A stretch of 64,000 nucleotides of DNA from Alisma plantago-aquatica (GCA_963693085.1 OY856409.1:1337036915-1337100914), one strand, 5' to 3'; positions 1 to 10,399 are shown, counted from the stretch's first letter. Notes: generated by a model from the letters alone, not told the origin. Program-made: numbers and translations.

Positions 1-180
1 AGGTTGCATACACATTTTCTATCTGAGTAGAAGAAGAAATACACTTTAGGCCATGTGGAGAAATGATAAAATCAAGATGATATGAATTATGATTAAAGAA
101 AAGTTTAAAACCCTAATAAACTAGAAAGGTAACAAGTAAAATTAAAATGTTTTGTTGTCCCCGACAACGGTACCAATTTT
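1..180 (-). mobile_element. Internal leader of an LTR retrotransposon, runs off the window
   Basis: This stretch lies just inside the LTR that starts at 181 when read on the minus strand. It holds the primer binding site next to the LTR and then AT-rich untranslated leader that leaves the window at position 1. No open frame is visible. Its assignment depends on the PBS and LTR beside it. Confidence 0.55.
151..178 (-). other. Primer binding site, Asp-tRNA (Tat/Athila) type
   Basis: Read on the minus strand, the LTR end CTCCATCA is followed after a few A residues by TTGGTACCGTTGTCGGGG. This resembles the Asp-tRNA-complementary PBS of plant Tat/Athila Ty3 elements (TGGCGCCGTTGCCGGGG), with three differences. 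The match gives the orientation and the likely lineage. Only this leader is in the window, so no protein confirms it. Confidence 0.55.
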
Positions 181-1404
181 TGATGGAGCCTCCACTTACG
201 TGGAGTTATGTGCACCACTAAAAATCCTAGAGATAGTTAATCTCTAAGTTTAGCCTTGTGTATTCTATAATAAGATCTCCACCCATGTATGCTAAGATAC
301 GTGGTAGTCTTATCGTAGTATAGCTAAGGGTCGAATCCACAAGACAACGGTCTTGTTAAGAGTTTAACAAGATGGAAAACGTAATAATCCTACCTATCCA
401 CTTAAAAGTTGATATTTAGATCAAATAGTTGATTTGATGGTTAAGCTAATGTGCGGAGAAAGAAAATAACAAGAAATTAAACTTAAGATTGTAAACAATA
501 TTTAGAAACCCACTAGGATGTGACCGAGTTTCACCACCACTACACATGGATCAAAACATTCATCATAATAACATGGCTTGCAAAGAAATGGGTCTAAACA
601 GTTAGTATCTTTGTAGACTTAGCTTCCTTTCGGATAACTAACTATGAGAAACGTGGGGGTATTGAAATGCCAGCCATTCCCGAATGAATGGTCACTTACT
701 TTGCATTACACCCTCCATAAAGTGTGTTCCTCAACCCATCAAAGTTATAATTTCATACGTCAACTGATTCCATTTCATAGTATGGAAGTACAACGATGGG
801 GGTGAGTTTAATCCACTCCATGAAAGACGTTCCTAGATACCAAAATAGATGTATGGTGACTACATACATCAAGAACTAACATGCAATCGGTAACTGAATC
901 TAAAAGCACAAACATAGACAATTCATACTGATAGATAAAGGATAACACAAGTTGGTGATCAAGCAACAAGTATTCATTAAGCGATTGATGTGAAACTGAA
1001 AAGATGGTATTTCTCTATTGCAAATTCATGAATTACAATGCATGAGATGAATACATGGGTAGCGGGGCTACTCCCCGCACCCTAGTGTATGAGACTACTC
1101 GCTCATGGAAAGAACAAAGAAGGAGGTGGGAAGAGAGAGAGAAGACATCATATGCACGTAGGAGGGAGGAAGGTCGACCCCTTGGATGAGAGAGAAACTA
1201 TCTTCATACCTTGTGGTTGTCTTGATGAAGAATCCTCCACTTCCCACCTTCTTATGTTGATGAGAGAGGAGATAGCTTGAAGATGGGAGTATGGATCTTG
1301 AATTGGCATCCCTAGGGCGAAGGATGAAGGTGGAATAGCTCTAGAGTGATTGGGGCAACCTCTGGGTGTCTAAGAAGTTGATGCCAAATGAGGACTCCTT
1401 AGGT

Positions 1405-1415
1405 CCTATTTATAG
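1405..1415 (-). promoter_or_regulatory. TATA box of the Tat/Athila-like LTR
   Basis: The minus strand reads CTATAAATAGG, an excellent plant TATA box. The dyad array lies directly upstream and the PBS lies about 1.2 kb downstream, which fits a U3-R-U5 order. Confidence 0.6.
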
Positions 1416-1433
1416 GCTTCCAAGGAATCCCAA

Positions 1434-1880
1434 ACGGTCTTAGGACCGTTTGGGTCTTTAACGGTTTGGGGACGTTTGGCATCAAACGATCTCGGGACCG
1501 TTTTGGATCATACGGTCTTGGGACCGTTTGCCTTCATTCGGTTTCCAGACTGTTTGGGTCCATTTGGTCTTGGGACCATTTGAGTTCATTCGGTCTTGGG
1601 ACCGTTTGGACTTCATTCGGTCTCCAGACCGTTTGTCTTTATTCGGTCTCGGGACCGTTTGAGTTTATTCGGTCTTGGGACCGTTTGGACTTCATTTGGT
1701 CTCCAGACCGTTTGCATTTATTCGGTCTCGGGACCGTTTGAGTTCATTTGGTCTTGGGACCATTTGGACTTCATTCGGTCTCCAGACCATTTGCCTTTAT
1801 TCGGTCTCGGGACCGTTTGGGTTCATCCGGTCTTAGGACCGTTTGGACTTTATACGGTCTCCAAACCGTTTACCCCTTTT
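1434..1880. repeat. 17-unit tandem array of 26-27 bp dyads (CGGTCT..AGACCG)
   Basis: About 17 units follow one another without spacers. Each has CGGTCT, two to four variable bases, then GACCGTTTG and a TTCATT or TTTATT linker. The first half and second half of each unit are inverted copies. Units 7-15 show a three-unit higher-order period of about 79 bp (centre TTGG, then TCCA, then TCGG). The array sits just upstream of the LTR TATA box. Confidence 0.85.
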
Positions 1881-1960
1881 ACAATTTTTTTGGGTTTTTC
1901 TATAAGAAGAAGGAGATAAATGTTATTTTAATGGTGAATTCATAATAACGCACAAAGTTA

Positions 1961-2033
1961 AGGATTATATCTAGTTTATCTAAGAAGGAGTATGGAAAAT
2001 TAAGAAAAACTAGTAAGATAACATCGCAAAAAT
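1961..2033. other. Short unassigned AT-rich stretch between LTR and SINE
   Basis: AT-rich sequence with no recognisable element signature. It may hold the true LTR end or the flank of the insertion that removed the 3' part of the neighbouring SINE. Confidence 0.3.
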
Positions 2034-2119
2034 GGGAGGTTATCAGGCAGCTGGGATTTGAACCCGGGTCCCTTCGTGAGGAGACATCATGCTTGACCAC
2101 TTGAGCCACTCCTTGTCAG
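2034..2119 (-). mobile_element. tRNA-derived SINE, 3'-truncated (copy S1)
   Basis: On the minus strand the copy starts GACAAGGAGTGGCTCAAGTGG. An RNA polymerase III box A (TGGCTCAAGTGG) is at 2098-2109 and a box B (GGGTTCAAATCC) at 2054-2065. The 3' part found in complete copies (CCCGGGCAT.. to TTAATCC) is missing after about 2034. Its 5' end lies directly downstream of the (CATA)n tail of the LINE at 2162-6909. Confidence 0.85.
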
Positions 2120-2129
2120 GTTATGGGTT

Positions 2130-2161
2130 GTATGTATGTATGTATGTATGTATGTATGTAT
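2130..2161. repeat. (TATG)n microsatellite, tail of LINE1
   Basis: Eight perfect tetranucleotides. Read on the minus strand it is the (CATA)n tail that ends the LINE, in the position where ordinary L1 elements have poly(A). Confidence 0.85.
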
Positions 2162-2188
2162 TGGAATCAGGTAAATATATTCTGACTT

Positions 2189-2210
2189 CCTCCTACCAAT
2201 AAGTAGGAGG
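2189..2210 (-). other. 3'-terminal stem-loop of LINE1
   Basis: The minus strand reads CCTCCTAC, loop TTATTG, GTAGGAGG: eight pairs and a six-base loop, about 27 bases before the (CATA)n tail. The same structure occurs at the same place in all five LINEs of the window and is the likely recognition element for the reverse transcriptase. Confidence 0.7.
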
Positions 2211-2219
2211 TCAAAATTT

Positions 2220-5200
2220 ACATGTAGGCCCAACGCCATACACCCTTATAGAGCAACAACTCACTCAGGTAACTAATGTGTAACTTACATTTAACAGATT
2301 TACAAATTTTTACAGCAATACTCCTCTCGTTAGTGGTTGCACATTGGTGTCTTCTGGCATTTCATTCCTCCCAAACATGGTAGCATAGAGCATAAAATAG
2401 AATCTTCTTTGTATCCTCGTTCCCACATCTTGTCAGTATTTTCCTCGAGTCTGCTTCTAACATGATTTGTAGCTAAAAATCTTCACATATAATCCTCCAA
2501 ACCTCCTTTATGAAGTTTCATCCTCCCACCAGATGATCATGTGACTCTTCCTCCTTCTTGCACAGCAAGAACTGCACTGAGATGTCATAGTTCCATCCAC
2601 ACAAATTGTCAAGGGTGGCCAATGCACTATACAAAATTTTATAAACACACATACTCCATTTCAAAACATGATTACCCATCCAAATCTGCTCTACACATGT
2701 GTCTTTTTCTGCCTTTGATTGTGTTACTTGTCATAGATTCAACTTTGTGTCTATAAGCCTCTAGTTCCCTAGAGTGTGTGGTTCAAAGAGATGTTTGATT
2801 TGCTGCCAAACCTCTGTCATGACATTGATGGTACGTGAGTATCCCTCTCTTATTTTTGGCTTAAAATCCAGACCTCTAGGATATCTCTCTCATCCATCTC
2901 CCCCACATTGAAGAGCCTTCTTGGTAGATAATTTCTCAGCATTGTCTCCCACTTTACTATGTCTGTGGGTGTTTTCATATTCAGACCTCCTTCTTCTTTA
3001 GGAAGATCCAATCTTCCATATTTCATTGGGTGATGATCGCTTGCCCATAGAAAATTTGCCATCTTCATTTCCATTTTGTCCAAGACCAAACCAAGAATCT
3101 CTCCTTGCTGAACCTAGAAAATAAGAAGCCCCTCTATAGCTTCTCATATTAGAGTTTCTCTCCCCACCATGGAAGTCTTTTGTTTCGGCCATCTATTAAT
3201 CATTTTCTCTAATCTATCCATACAATCAGGAAAGTCCTTTACTTGTAGGTTACCCCCGCTAAAGGGAAACCAAGTTATTTTGTTGAAACTTTCCTTTCTC
3301 TACACCTATAGCCTCTAGTAATCTATCTTCCACATGGTAGCAATTTTTAGAGAAGAAGAGGTGTGTTTTGTTTGCATTCACACATAGTCCCATATGTTCC
3401 CCAAACACTTTGAGCAGATTTTGCAGACTCCCTAGCATGTTTTGTTTTGCTTTCATGAATACCAACACATCATCTGTAAAAATTAGGTGGGTCAACATTT
3501 TTGTTCCATGTACTGTATAAGGTTTTATCTCCTTCCTTTTTTCTTCCATCTGCATCTTTTGTGTGAAGTACTCCATAATGATCAAAAAAAGGAGAGGAGA
3601 CTAGGGGTCCCCTTGTCATATCCATTGTCACCCCTGAGCATTCCTACATATGTGCCATTGATCATAATAGAGAAATGTGTAGTTCGAACACACTACTTCA
3701 TCCATCTGATCCATTTCTCATTGAACCCCATTTTCCACATGATCCATCATAGATTTTCCCACCTGACACTGTCATATGCTTTGGACACATCCAGCTTAAG
3801 GCAAGCCTTCATACTTCCTCTTATGACATTGTAGTCTAGTGATAATTCTTCTGCCAAGAGGGCACAATCATTAATGCTCCTTCCTGTCACAAAAGCTCCT
3901 TAGCTTACAGTTATGATATAAGGGAGAACCGGCTTCAGTCTAGCACCTAGAATCTTTGCAAATTTTTATATTGTACGAACAACATGCAATGGGTCTAAAA
4001 TCAACTAAGGAAGATGTCACCCATTTTCTTGGGAATGAGTACCTGGAAAAGAATGATTAACCTGTCTCACCATGTTGTCGCCCTCCATGAACCAGTTGAC
4101 GTATGCAACCAGATCCTCCTTGATGATGTCCCATGCCTTTTTATAAAAATAAGCATTGAAACTATCTGAACCTAGAGACTTGTTGCTGCCAATACTCCAT
4201 AGTGCTTCTTTGACTTCCTGCTCATTGGTCTTTCTTGTAAGGATGTTGTTGTGTGTGCCAGTGAGTTTAAATTTCAACTCATCTCCTCCTCTTCGATTTC
4301 TTTCTCAAAGTTTTTATTATATAGAGAAGAATAGAAATTTACATCATGTTCTTCTAGATCCTCCTACTTATTGACCACTCTTCCTTCTGCATCAATCAGC
4401 TCAGAGATAATATTGTCTGCCTCCCTTCTCCTAACAGCAGTATGATAGAGTTTGATATTTCGGTCCCCATCTGCCATCTACTTCACTCTACTCCTCTGGT
4501 AGTAGAATTTTCCCTTTGCTTTCTTCAGGTCATCTAGCATCATCTTCAGCTCTCCATCCTTCTTTATCATATTTGCATTGAGTGGGTCACATAGTAATTT
4601 TACTCTGACATCTTTACACTCTCTTTTTGTTTTTGCATGTAAGTTTGGGATATTCACTTCATTCTTTGCCCATATTTTAAGTGCATCTTTGGTATTTGCT
4701 AGCTTTTTTGCGAAAAATAAACATTGGGTGTCTTGTCACCTGTACATCCCATTCCTCCTTTATGATGTCATTGAAGGCCTTCCAATCAGTCTAGTAGTTT
4801 AGGAACTAAAACGATCTCCTCTTCTTCTTCTTTTCTGTACTCTGGACTGAAATAGAAGCATGATCACTCAATTCAGACACACCTGCATTCACATGTACCT
4901 TAGGAAAAATATGTAGCCATTCATCATTCACCAATACTCTAGCTTACTTGCAATTCTGTCTTCTAGGCTCCTTTCATTGTTCTATGTGAAAATATCATTT
5001 CCATTCATTGGTAGCTCAAAGAAATTAGCTTTATCTACAGTATGGTTGAAAGCATCAATCTTCACATTCAATGTTGGTCTCCTACCTCTTTTTTCTTCCT
5101 GCATTTGGACACTATTGTAATCTCCAATCACCAGTCATGGTAGAGTTACCTGTCTGGAAATAGAAATCAATTCCTTTCATAGATCTAGTCTAGCTTTTGC

Positions 5201-5565
5201 ATCATTATGAGCATACACAATTGTCACTCACATCTGCAACCCCTCATTATTGATATAGTCAACTATAACATGCTGATCTGACATCTATATTATTGATACT
5301 TGCCAAGTGTTTAATTTCCAAGCGACACATACTATGGCCACCTCAGCGCATGCTCCCATCCCTACGGGAACAAATATCTAATATTGTTTTTGTTCCTTTC
5401 TTTTATTTTTGTTTCCTCTAGTGCAATAAAAGAGTGACCACTAGTAGCAATCCATTCATGGATCTCCTTCTTCTTGCTCCTATCACACACCACTTTAATA
5501 TTCTATAGAAGCATGGACATATTGATCGCTTTTTTGAGATTTGGTTTGTCTAGTCAGCTCCTTCT
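2220..5565 (-). pseudogene. LINE1 ORF2 (endonuclease-RT-zf-RVT), degraded
   Basis: ORF2 of L1-type LINEs encodes an APE-type endonuclease that nicks the target and a reverse transcriptase that copies the RNA onto it. Pieces lie in several minus frames. An endonuclease remnant lies at about 4900-5560. The linker and RT start are at 4277-4017 (ALWSIGSNKSLGSDSFNA and YVNWFMEGDNMVRQVNHSF). The RT core is at 3585-3259 with HLIFTDDVLVF, where the FADD box has become FTDD, and the segment after the RT is at 3192-2850. The C-terminal zinc segment is barely traceable toward 2220. Frames change at least three times, so no protein can be made. Confidence 0.75.
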
Positions 5566-5833
5566 TGTTATCCTTCCTCCTATCACCTTTTTCTTCTTGC
5601 CTCGGTACTGCAACATCTTCACTAACCAAATCAGTTAACGCCTCAAAGCTATTACCTGTGTCCAAGATGTTGCCCACCCCTTGATTCCTGGGAATGCCAT
5701 TTTTCTTGAAGCTTTTCCTCTTTGTAGAAGCAAAGAACTCACCCTCCTCCTTCTCGGTGCCTAGGTTACTTCTTTCATCTTTCTCATGTACTTTGTCTGA
5801 CTCCCTGTAAGGCATTGCTGGCCCCTCTTCATT

Positions 5834-6866
5834 TTACTCTGTGTGCTTGGTGTTTGCTTCTCTGTTGCTTTCACTCTTTGTTGTTTCTTTTGTAGGATGA
5901 TCATCCTTGGGCTCTTGTTGTGCCTCTTTCTCCTCTAGCTTGTTTTTCTTCTTCACTCTCCATATCTTTTTTGGTTCAAGCTCTTGCAACTTCTTCTCCT
6001 CCTTGCAGTCAGTGTGCCCAAAAGCCTTACAGCTATAGCATCTGAATGACACATAGTCATAGTCAATCTTAACTGAGATTGCCTCATGGCCCTTAACATT
6101 GAGCCACATTATCATCGGGGTCGAACTCTCAGCTACCAGTTTGACCATGAATCTCATTGTGTCTCCTTGCAGGGATCTTTCATTTGTGTGCAGGACTCTT
6201 CCAACTCCCGCCACGATCATCCCCACTACCCGCTTCGTCCACGATCGTCCAAACAAGTTTAGGGATATCCATGTCGGGATAGTATCTAGAAGGTCCTTCT
6301 GCAGTTCATCTCCATGCTTATAACTTCACAACAACCAGTTGATAATCGAACCACCACAGTCCTAAATTGAGAATTGTCTCCTTGTCTGCTACATTAGAAA
6401 ACCAAACCAGAAACATGCCATTCTCCCTCGACAACAACTCCATGGAACCCTTGGGCTTCCACATCCTCTGCATCTAGGCCAGTAGGTGTGGGTAAAATGG
6501 TCATTTTCCCACCACATACATGAGTATTGGGAATTCTCAAATATTCCTCATGCGGTTGAATTCTTCCTCACCGAGCATGACATGGATCTCGCCCTCCTTC
6601 ACGATAGGCTCAGAGAACTTCATCTCACCTTCCTTTCACACCAAAGGCTTACTGAGCACCTAATTCCATCCCTTCCTGATCATCATTGCGCCTCCATATA
6701 CCTCTGCCACTGGCTGGTTGGGGCTAGGATTGCCATCTCTGGAGTTCCCTCCTCTCTCTTTTCTCTCTATGTTGGTGTTAGGTGGCTTGCAAGTGGTGTG
6801 CGAAGGGGTGTGGGTGGTATGGAGGTGGACACCACCGGTCGAGGTGGCCGGAGGCGTAGGCGCCAT
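5834..6866 (-). pseudogene. LINE1 ORF1 (DUF4283/zinc-knuckle RNA-binding protein), degraded
   Basis: Plant L1 ORF1 proteins bind the element RNA. The start chosen is the ATG at 6866, whose product begins MAPTPPATSTGG and aligns with the ORF1 start of the other full-length copy. The second half, from 6256 down to 5834 in another frame, contains SWTKRVVGMIVAGVGRVLHT (the conserved end of the DUF4283 domain) and a zinc-knuckle remnant CYSCKAFGHTDC. A lysine/glutamate-rich tail follows and may continue in fragments to about 5495. Stops interrupt the middle. Confidence 0.75.
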
Positions 6867-6909
6867 GCCTCAGGTCACGATCGCCTATATGTCGCCATAC
6901 GAAGCCCTA

Positions 6910-6925
6910 GTATGTATGTATGTAT
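6910..6925. repeat. (TATG)n microsatellite, SINE S2 tail
   Basis: Four tetranucleotides that form the tail of the adjacent SINE on the minus strand and directly abut the 5' end of LINE1. Confidence 0.75.
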
Positions 6926-7093
6926 GGGATTAAGAGAGAAAGATTTTTCTCCCCCTTTCCCATAACCTGTGGCAGAGGCCGGATGCCTGGGAGGGTGATA
7001 AATTAAGAGGTGCTTCTCTGTGTGATTTTGAACCCAGGTCCCTTCATTGGGGACCAGCAGAATTCGCCAACCAGACAATTCCCTTGCCGGTGG
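6926..7093 (-). mobile_element. SINE with variant head (copy S2)
   Basis: From the box-B-like GGGTTCAAAATC to the TTAATCC end, this copy follows the other SINEs in the window. Its 5' half is different: where the others start with GACAAGGAGTGGCTCAAG it reads GGAATTGTCTGGTTGGCG. This looks like a second subfamily or a chimera with another tRNA-related head. It lies between LINE1 and SINE S3 in the same orientation. Confidence 0.7.
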
Positions 7094-7105
7094 TATGTAT
7101 CTATG

Positions 7106-7261
7106 GGATTAAGAGAGAAAGATTTCTCCCCCCTCTCCCATGCCCGTGGAGGAGGCCGAATGCCCGGGAGGGTGGTAAATCAATGCGGCAACTGGGATTC
7201 AAACCCGGGTCCCTTTGTTAGGGGACATTGTGCTTGACCACTTGAGCCACTCCTTGTCGGC
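7106..7261 (-). mobile_element. tRNA-derived SINE, complete (copy S3)
   Basis: A complete copy of about 155 bp. Box A (TGGCTCAAGTGG) is at 7238-7249 and box B (GGGTTTGAATCC) at 7196-7207. A GC-rich body with CCCTCCCGGGCAT follows, then TCTCTCTTAATCC and a short CATA-type tail at 7094-7105. The tail is followed at once by the head of SINE S2. Confidence 0.88.
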
Positions 7262-7269
7262 GTATGTAT

Positions 7270-7431
7270 GGGATAAAGGAGGCATTCTCTCCCCCTCTCC
7301 CATGCCCGTTACGGAGGCCGAACGTCCGGGAGGGTGGTAAACCAAGGCGACAGTTGGGATTCGAACCTGGGTCCCTTCGTGAGGAGACACCGTGCTTGAC
7401 CACTTGAGCCACTCCTTGTCGGCTTGTCGGC
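7270..7431 (-). mobile_element. tRNA-derived SINE, complete (copy S4)
   Basis: Box A (TGGCTCAAGTGG) is at 7400-7411 and box B (AGGTTCGAATCC) at 7357-7368. The first eight or so bases of the head, GCCGACAA, are duplicated. The tail is CATACATAC at 7262-7269. Its 5' end abuts the tail of LINE2, so three SINEs lie in a row between LINE2 and LINE1. Confidence 0.88.
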
Positions 7432-7466
7432 GTATGTATCAAAATCAGGTAAATATATTCCGACTT

Positions 7467-7488
7467 CCCCCTACCAAGTAGTAGGGGG
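7467..7488 (-). other. 3'-terminal stem-loop of LINE2
   Basis: The minus strand reads CCCCCTAC, loop TACTTG, GTAGGGGG. Compared with the LINE1 hairpin, one T-A pair has become C-G on both sides, so the pairing is kept. Confidence 0.7.
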
Positions 7489-7549
7489 TCAAGAGTTACA
7501 TATAACTCCTATGCTCGCTATACAACCCGCACGTGAGCAACTCACACTT

Positions 7550-10197
7550 CTAGCTACTACATAGTTTCATTTTCACATTTTTACATATTTTTGCAGCAAT
7601 GGTACTCTCACTCCTAGCTACTCCTCCATGCTTACGTGTGTTTCTTTCAGCCCATATATGAAAGCACAAGGCCTCCAGTAGGACCATCTTCTTCTCGCTG
7701 TTACTGCATCGCTTGACCATCTTCCTGGTATCTTCAATCAGCTCTATCTGCAGGTGGAACTCTTTGCAGACGTTAGCCCACACGTCCTTAGTGAATTTGC
7801 AGCTACCAAATAGGTGGTCATGGGACTCCTTCCTCTCCTTACACAGAAGACAAGTAGAAGATATATTATTGTTCCATTTTTGTATTTTTTCCAAAGTAGC
7901 TAGCACCCCATGTAAGATCTTGAAAACACACACTAACCATTTGGGAACATAATTTCCAGCCCATAAACGTTCCATGACTTCATCTTTTTCAGCCTTTGAC
8001 CTTGTGATTTCCCATAGATCAGCCTTTAGATTAATCGTATGCCAGTCACCTCATCATCTGAATAGTGTGTGTCAATCCTTCTTGGGTTCTTGGCTGGAAA
8101 TCCAATCCCTGTGGGTATCTTTCTCTCATTCATCTTCCCCATGTGGGCGTCCGTGATTGGTACAAAATGATTCTTTTTAGCGTTCCCCATCTAGCAATAT
8201 CCCAGGGAGTTTTCAGTTGTAAACCACCCTCCTCCTTTGGTAGTACAAGCCTAGAGTAGCGCATAGGATGAAAATCACTCACCCAAATGAAGTTAGCAAT
8301 TTTCATCTCCATTCTTTCAAGCACTGCACCCAGAATCTCACCTTGTTGCACCCAGAATATAAGAAGTCCCTCAATGGCTTCTCTAATAAGTGTTGTCCTT
8401 CCCGCCATAGAAGTCTTTTGGGTAGGCCACCGTGCTATCATTTCATCTAATATCTCAATGCATTTAGCAAAATCTTTGACTTGTAAGTTGCCACCTGCAA
8501 GCAGAAATCCTAGATATTTGGTTGGGAACTTACCCAACTCCACACCCATGGCTTCCTACAGCCTATTAGCCATATGAGAGCAATTCTTTGAGAGGAAGAG
8601 ATGAGTTTTGTTTACATTAATATGCAGCCCCGTATGTTCACCGAAATCACTAAGAAACTTTTTCAATTCGAGCAGTGTGTCCACTTTGGCCTCCACAAAT
8701 AAAAGAACATCATCAGCAAAAATGAGGTGTCTCATTACCTTCATTCCATGTACAGTATATGCTTTAATCAATCTCCTATCTTCCACTACTTTTAACTTCC
8801 TTGTGAAATATTCCATGACCAGAGTAAAGAGAAGTGGCGAGAGAGGATCACCTTGCCGTAATTTGTTGTTGCCTTTAAACATACCGGTTGAAATGCCATT
8901 AATTAATACAAAGAAACTTGTAGTGCCAACACATTGTTTCATCCAGTCTATCCACATTTTGGAGAACCCCATATGTTGTATGATCCACCATAGCTTGTCC
9001 CATCTAACACTATCATAGGCCTTGGACACATCCGATTTTAGGAAAGCTTTCCAGCTTCCCCTCATCACATTATAGTCATCTAAAAACTCATCAGCAAGCA
9101 AGGCGCAGTCACTAATACTCCTTCAAGTAACAAAAGCTCCTTGATTTTCAGAAATAAGGAAAGGAAGGACCATCTTCCGTCTAGTAGCCAGAATTTTTGC
9201 AATGATCTTATACTGGACAGAGCAGCAAGCAATAGGTCGGAAATCAGCAAGAGAAGCAGTAATCTTCTTCTTTGGAATGAGGACCAGAAAAGCATGATTG
9301 ACCTGTCTCACCATGTTACCTCCCTCCAAAAACCATATAACATACTTTAGAAGATCCTCTTTGATTGTGTCCCAAGAAGATCTATAGAAGAAGGCATTGA
9401 AACCATATGACCCAGGTGATTTGTTGCAACCTATACTCCATAGGGCGTCTTTAACTTCTTGTTCGGTAACCTCCCTTGTAAAAATGTTATTGTGGGTGCT
9501 AGCCAGCTTGAATTTCCAGTCTAAGTATACCTCCTCCTCCTTGGCTGTGAAAATTTTATTGTATAGCTCGTTGTAGAACTGCATAGCTTGATTCTCAATG
9601 TCTTCTTGTTTGTTAACCACTTGCCCGTCTTTATCAATCAGCTCACAGATGATATTAGCAGCCTCCCTTTTCCTAAATGTAGCATGATATAGCTTTGTGT
9701 TCCTGTCCCCGTCATTCATCCATTTTTCCCTGCTTCTTTGCCAGTAGAATTTTTCTTCAACTTTCTTTAGATCCTCAAGAATCTTCCTTAGTTCTTTGTC
9801 CTTTTCTATTAAATCTTTGTTTAGTGGATCTGCCAGTAAAAGCTTTCTCACCTCACCACACTCCCTTTTAGTTGTCGTGATCATATTGGGAATGTTGACC
9901 TTCTCTTTCGCCCATTTCTTCAAGGTTGTTTTCAGTAGTGAAAGCTTCTTAGCAAAGACAAACATGGGATTTCCATGAATGTGTGTCCTCCACACTTCCT
10001 TCAGAATATCATTATAACCATCCCAACCTGTCCAAAAATTAAGAAATCTGAACGGTCTTCTTTTTTGTTTCTTCTCAATTATCTGCACATGAAGAGGGGC
10101 ATGATCACTAAGCTCAGAGCCACCTGCCTTTACCTGCACTTTAGGAAAGAGTTTCAACCACACATCGTTGACCAACACTCTATCCAGTTTGCTTGCT
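7550..10197 (-). pseudogene. LINE2 ORF2, partial (endonuclease end, RT, zf-RVT)
   Basis: One minus frame covers 10178-8130 with only three stops. It begins in the endonuclease (LSDHAPLHV, the catalytic SDH motif) and passes through a lysine-rich linker. The RT then shows IPKKKITASLADFRPIACCS, DVSKAYDSVRWDKLWWI, LRQGDPLSPLLF and HLIFADDVLLF, with both catalytic aspartates present. The stops at about 9121 and 8550 fit single C-to-T or G-to-A changes. After about 8130 the frame shifts, and 7975-7550 encodes the zf-RVT end (CLLCKERKESHDHLFGSCKF), a plant-L1 C-terminal zinc motif. The domain order is fully typical, but the N-terminal endonuclease is absent. Confidence 0.85.
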
Positions 10198-10198
10198 T

Positions 10199-10241
10199 GT
10201 ATGTATGTATGTATGTATGTATGTATGTATGTATGTATGTA
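10199..10241. repeat. (TATG)n microsatellite, SINE S5 tail
   Basis: About ten perfect tetranucleotides at the 3' end of SINE S5, abutting the truncated 5' end of LINE2. Confidence 0.85.
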
Positions 10242-10399
10242 TGGGATTAAGAGAGAAAGATTTATCCCCCCTCTCCCACACCCGTGGCGGAGTCTGAATG
10301 CCCGGGAGGGTGGTAAATCAAGGCGGTAGCTGGGATTTGAACCCGGGTCCCTTTATTAGGGGACACCGTGCTTGACCACTTGAACCACTCCTTGTTGGC
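10242..10399 (-). mobile_element. tRNA-derived SINE, complete (copy S5)
   Basis: A complete copy with box A TGGTTCAAGTGG and box B GGGTTCAAATCC on the minus strand, body CCCTCCCGGGCAT and end TCTCTCTTAATCC, then the (CATA)n tail. It lies between the LINE3 tail and the LINE2 5' end, in the same orientation as both. Confidence 0.88.

Larger units (their letters stand above)
181..1960 (-). mobile_element. LTR of a Ty3 (Tat/Athila-like) retrotransposon
   Basis: The plus-strand left edge begins TGATGGAGCC immediately beside the PBS, so this is the U5 end of a minus-strand LTR. A TATA box lies at 1405-1415, and upstream of it on the minus strand is a long tandem array of short dyads at 1434-1880 that would form the U3. 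The outer edge is uncertain, somewhere between about 1945 and 1965; I see no target duplication because the other end of the element is outside the window. Rejecting a coding role, the long plus-strand frames across 1466-1945 simply read through the tandem repeat. Confidence 0.6.
2162..6909 (-). mobile_element. LINE1: full-length L1-type LINE, decayed
   Basis: This minus-strand non-LTR retrotransposon has both ORFs in order and a defined 5' end. The 5' end abuts a (CATA)n run at 6910-6925 and the 3' end carries a hairpin and (CATA)n tail. Length is about 4.75 kb, matching the other full copy at 15548-20253. The 5' end and ORF1 start align with that copy: both begin about 40-60 bp before an ATG encoding MAPT-PAT. 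Many stops and frameshifts make it non-functional. Confidence 0.85.
7440..10197 (-). mobile_element. LINE2: 5'-truncated L1-type LINE
   Basis: The element runs from the (CATA)2 tail at 7432-7439 to a 5' truncation inside the endonuclease domain, at the SKLD segment near 10197, where it meets the (CATA)n tail of SINE S5. It is the best preserved LINE of the window: the RT carries an unmutated FADD box. 5' truncation is the usual result of incomplete target-primed reverse transcription. Confidence 0.85.

Noticed and set aside
1434..1880. Regular short repeats that could suggest a CRISPR array
   Set aside because: Units are directly tandem without unique spacers, lie in a plant LTR, and no cas-like gene exists.
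1466..1945. Overlapping plus-strand frames of 65-107 codons rich in GLGTVW and SRPF repeats
   Set aside because: They are readings of the 26-27 bp tandem array in three frames; no start context, no codon pattern independent of the repeat.
6486..6965. Plus-strand frame of 159 codons
   Set aside because: It is antisense to LINE1 ORF1 and the SINE tail; the minus strand carries the recognisable protein.
7190..7250. Possible tRNA genes at SINE heads
   Set aside because: Box A and box B are present, but no acceptor or anticodon stem pairs, and the body continues into a repeated 155-bp SINE.
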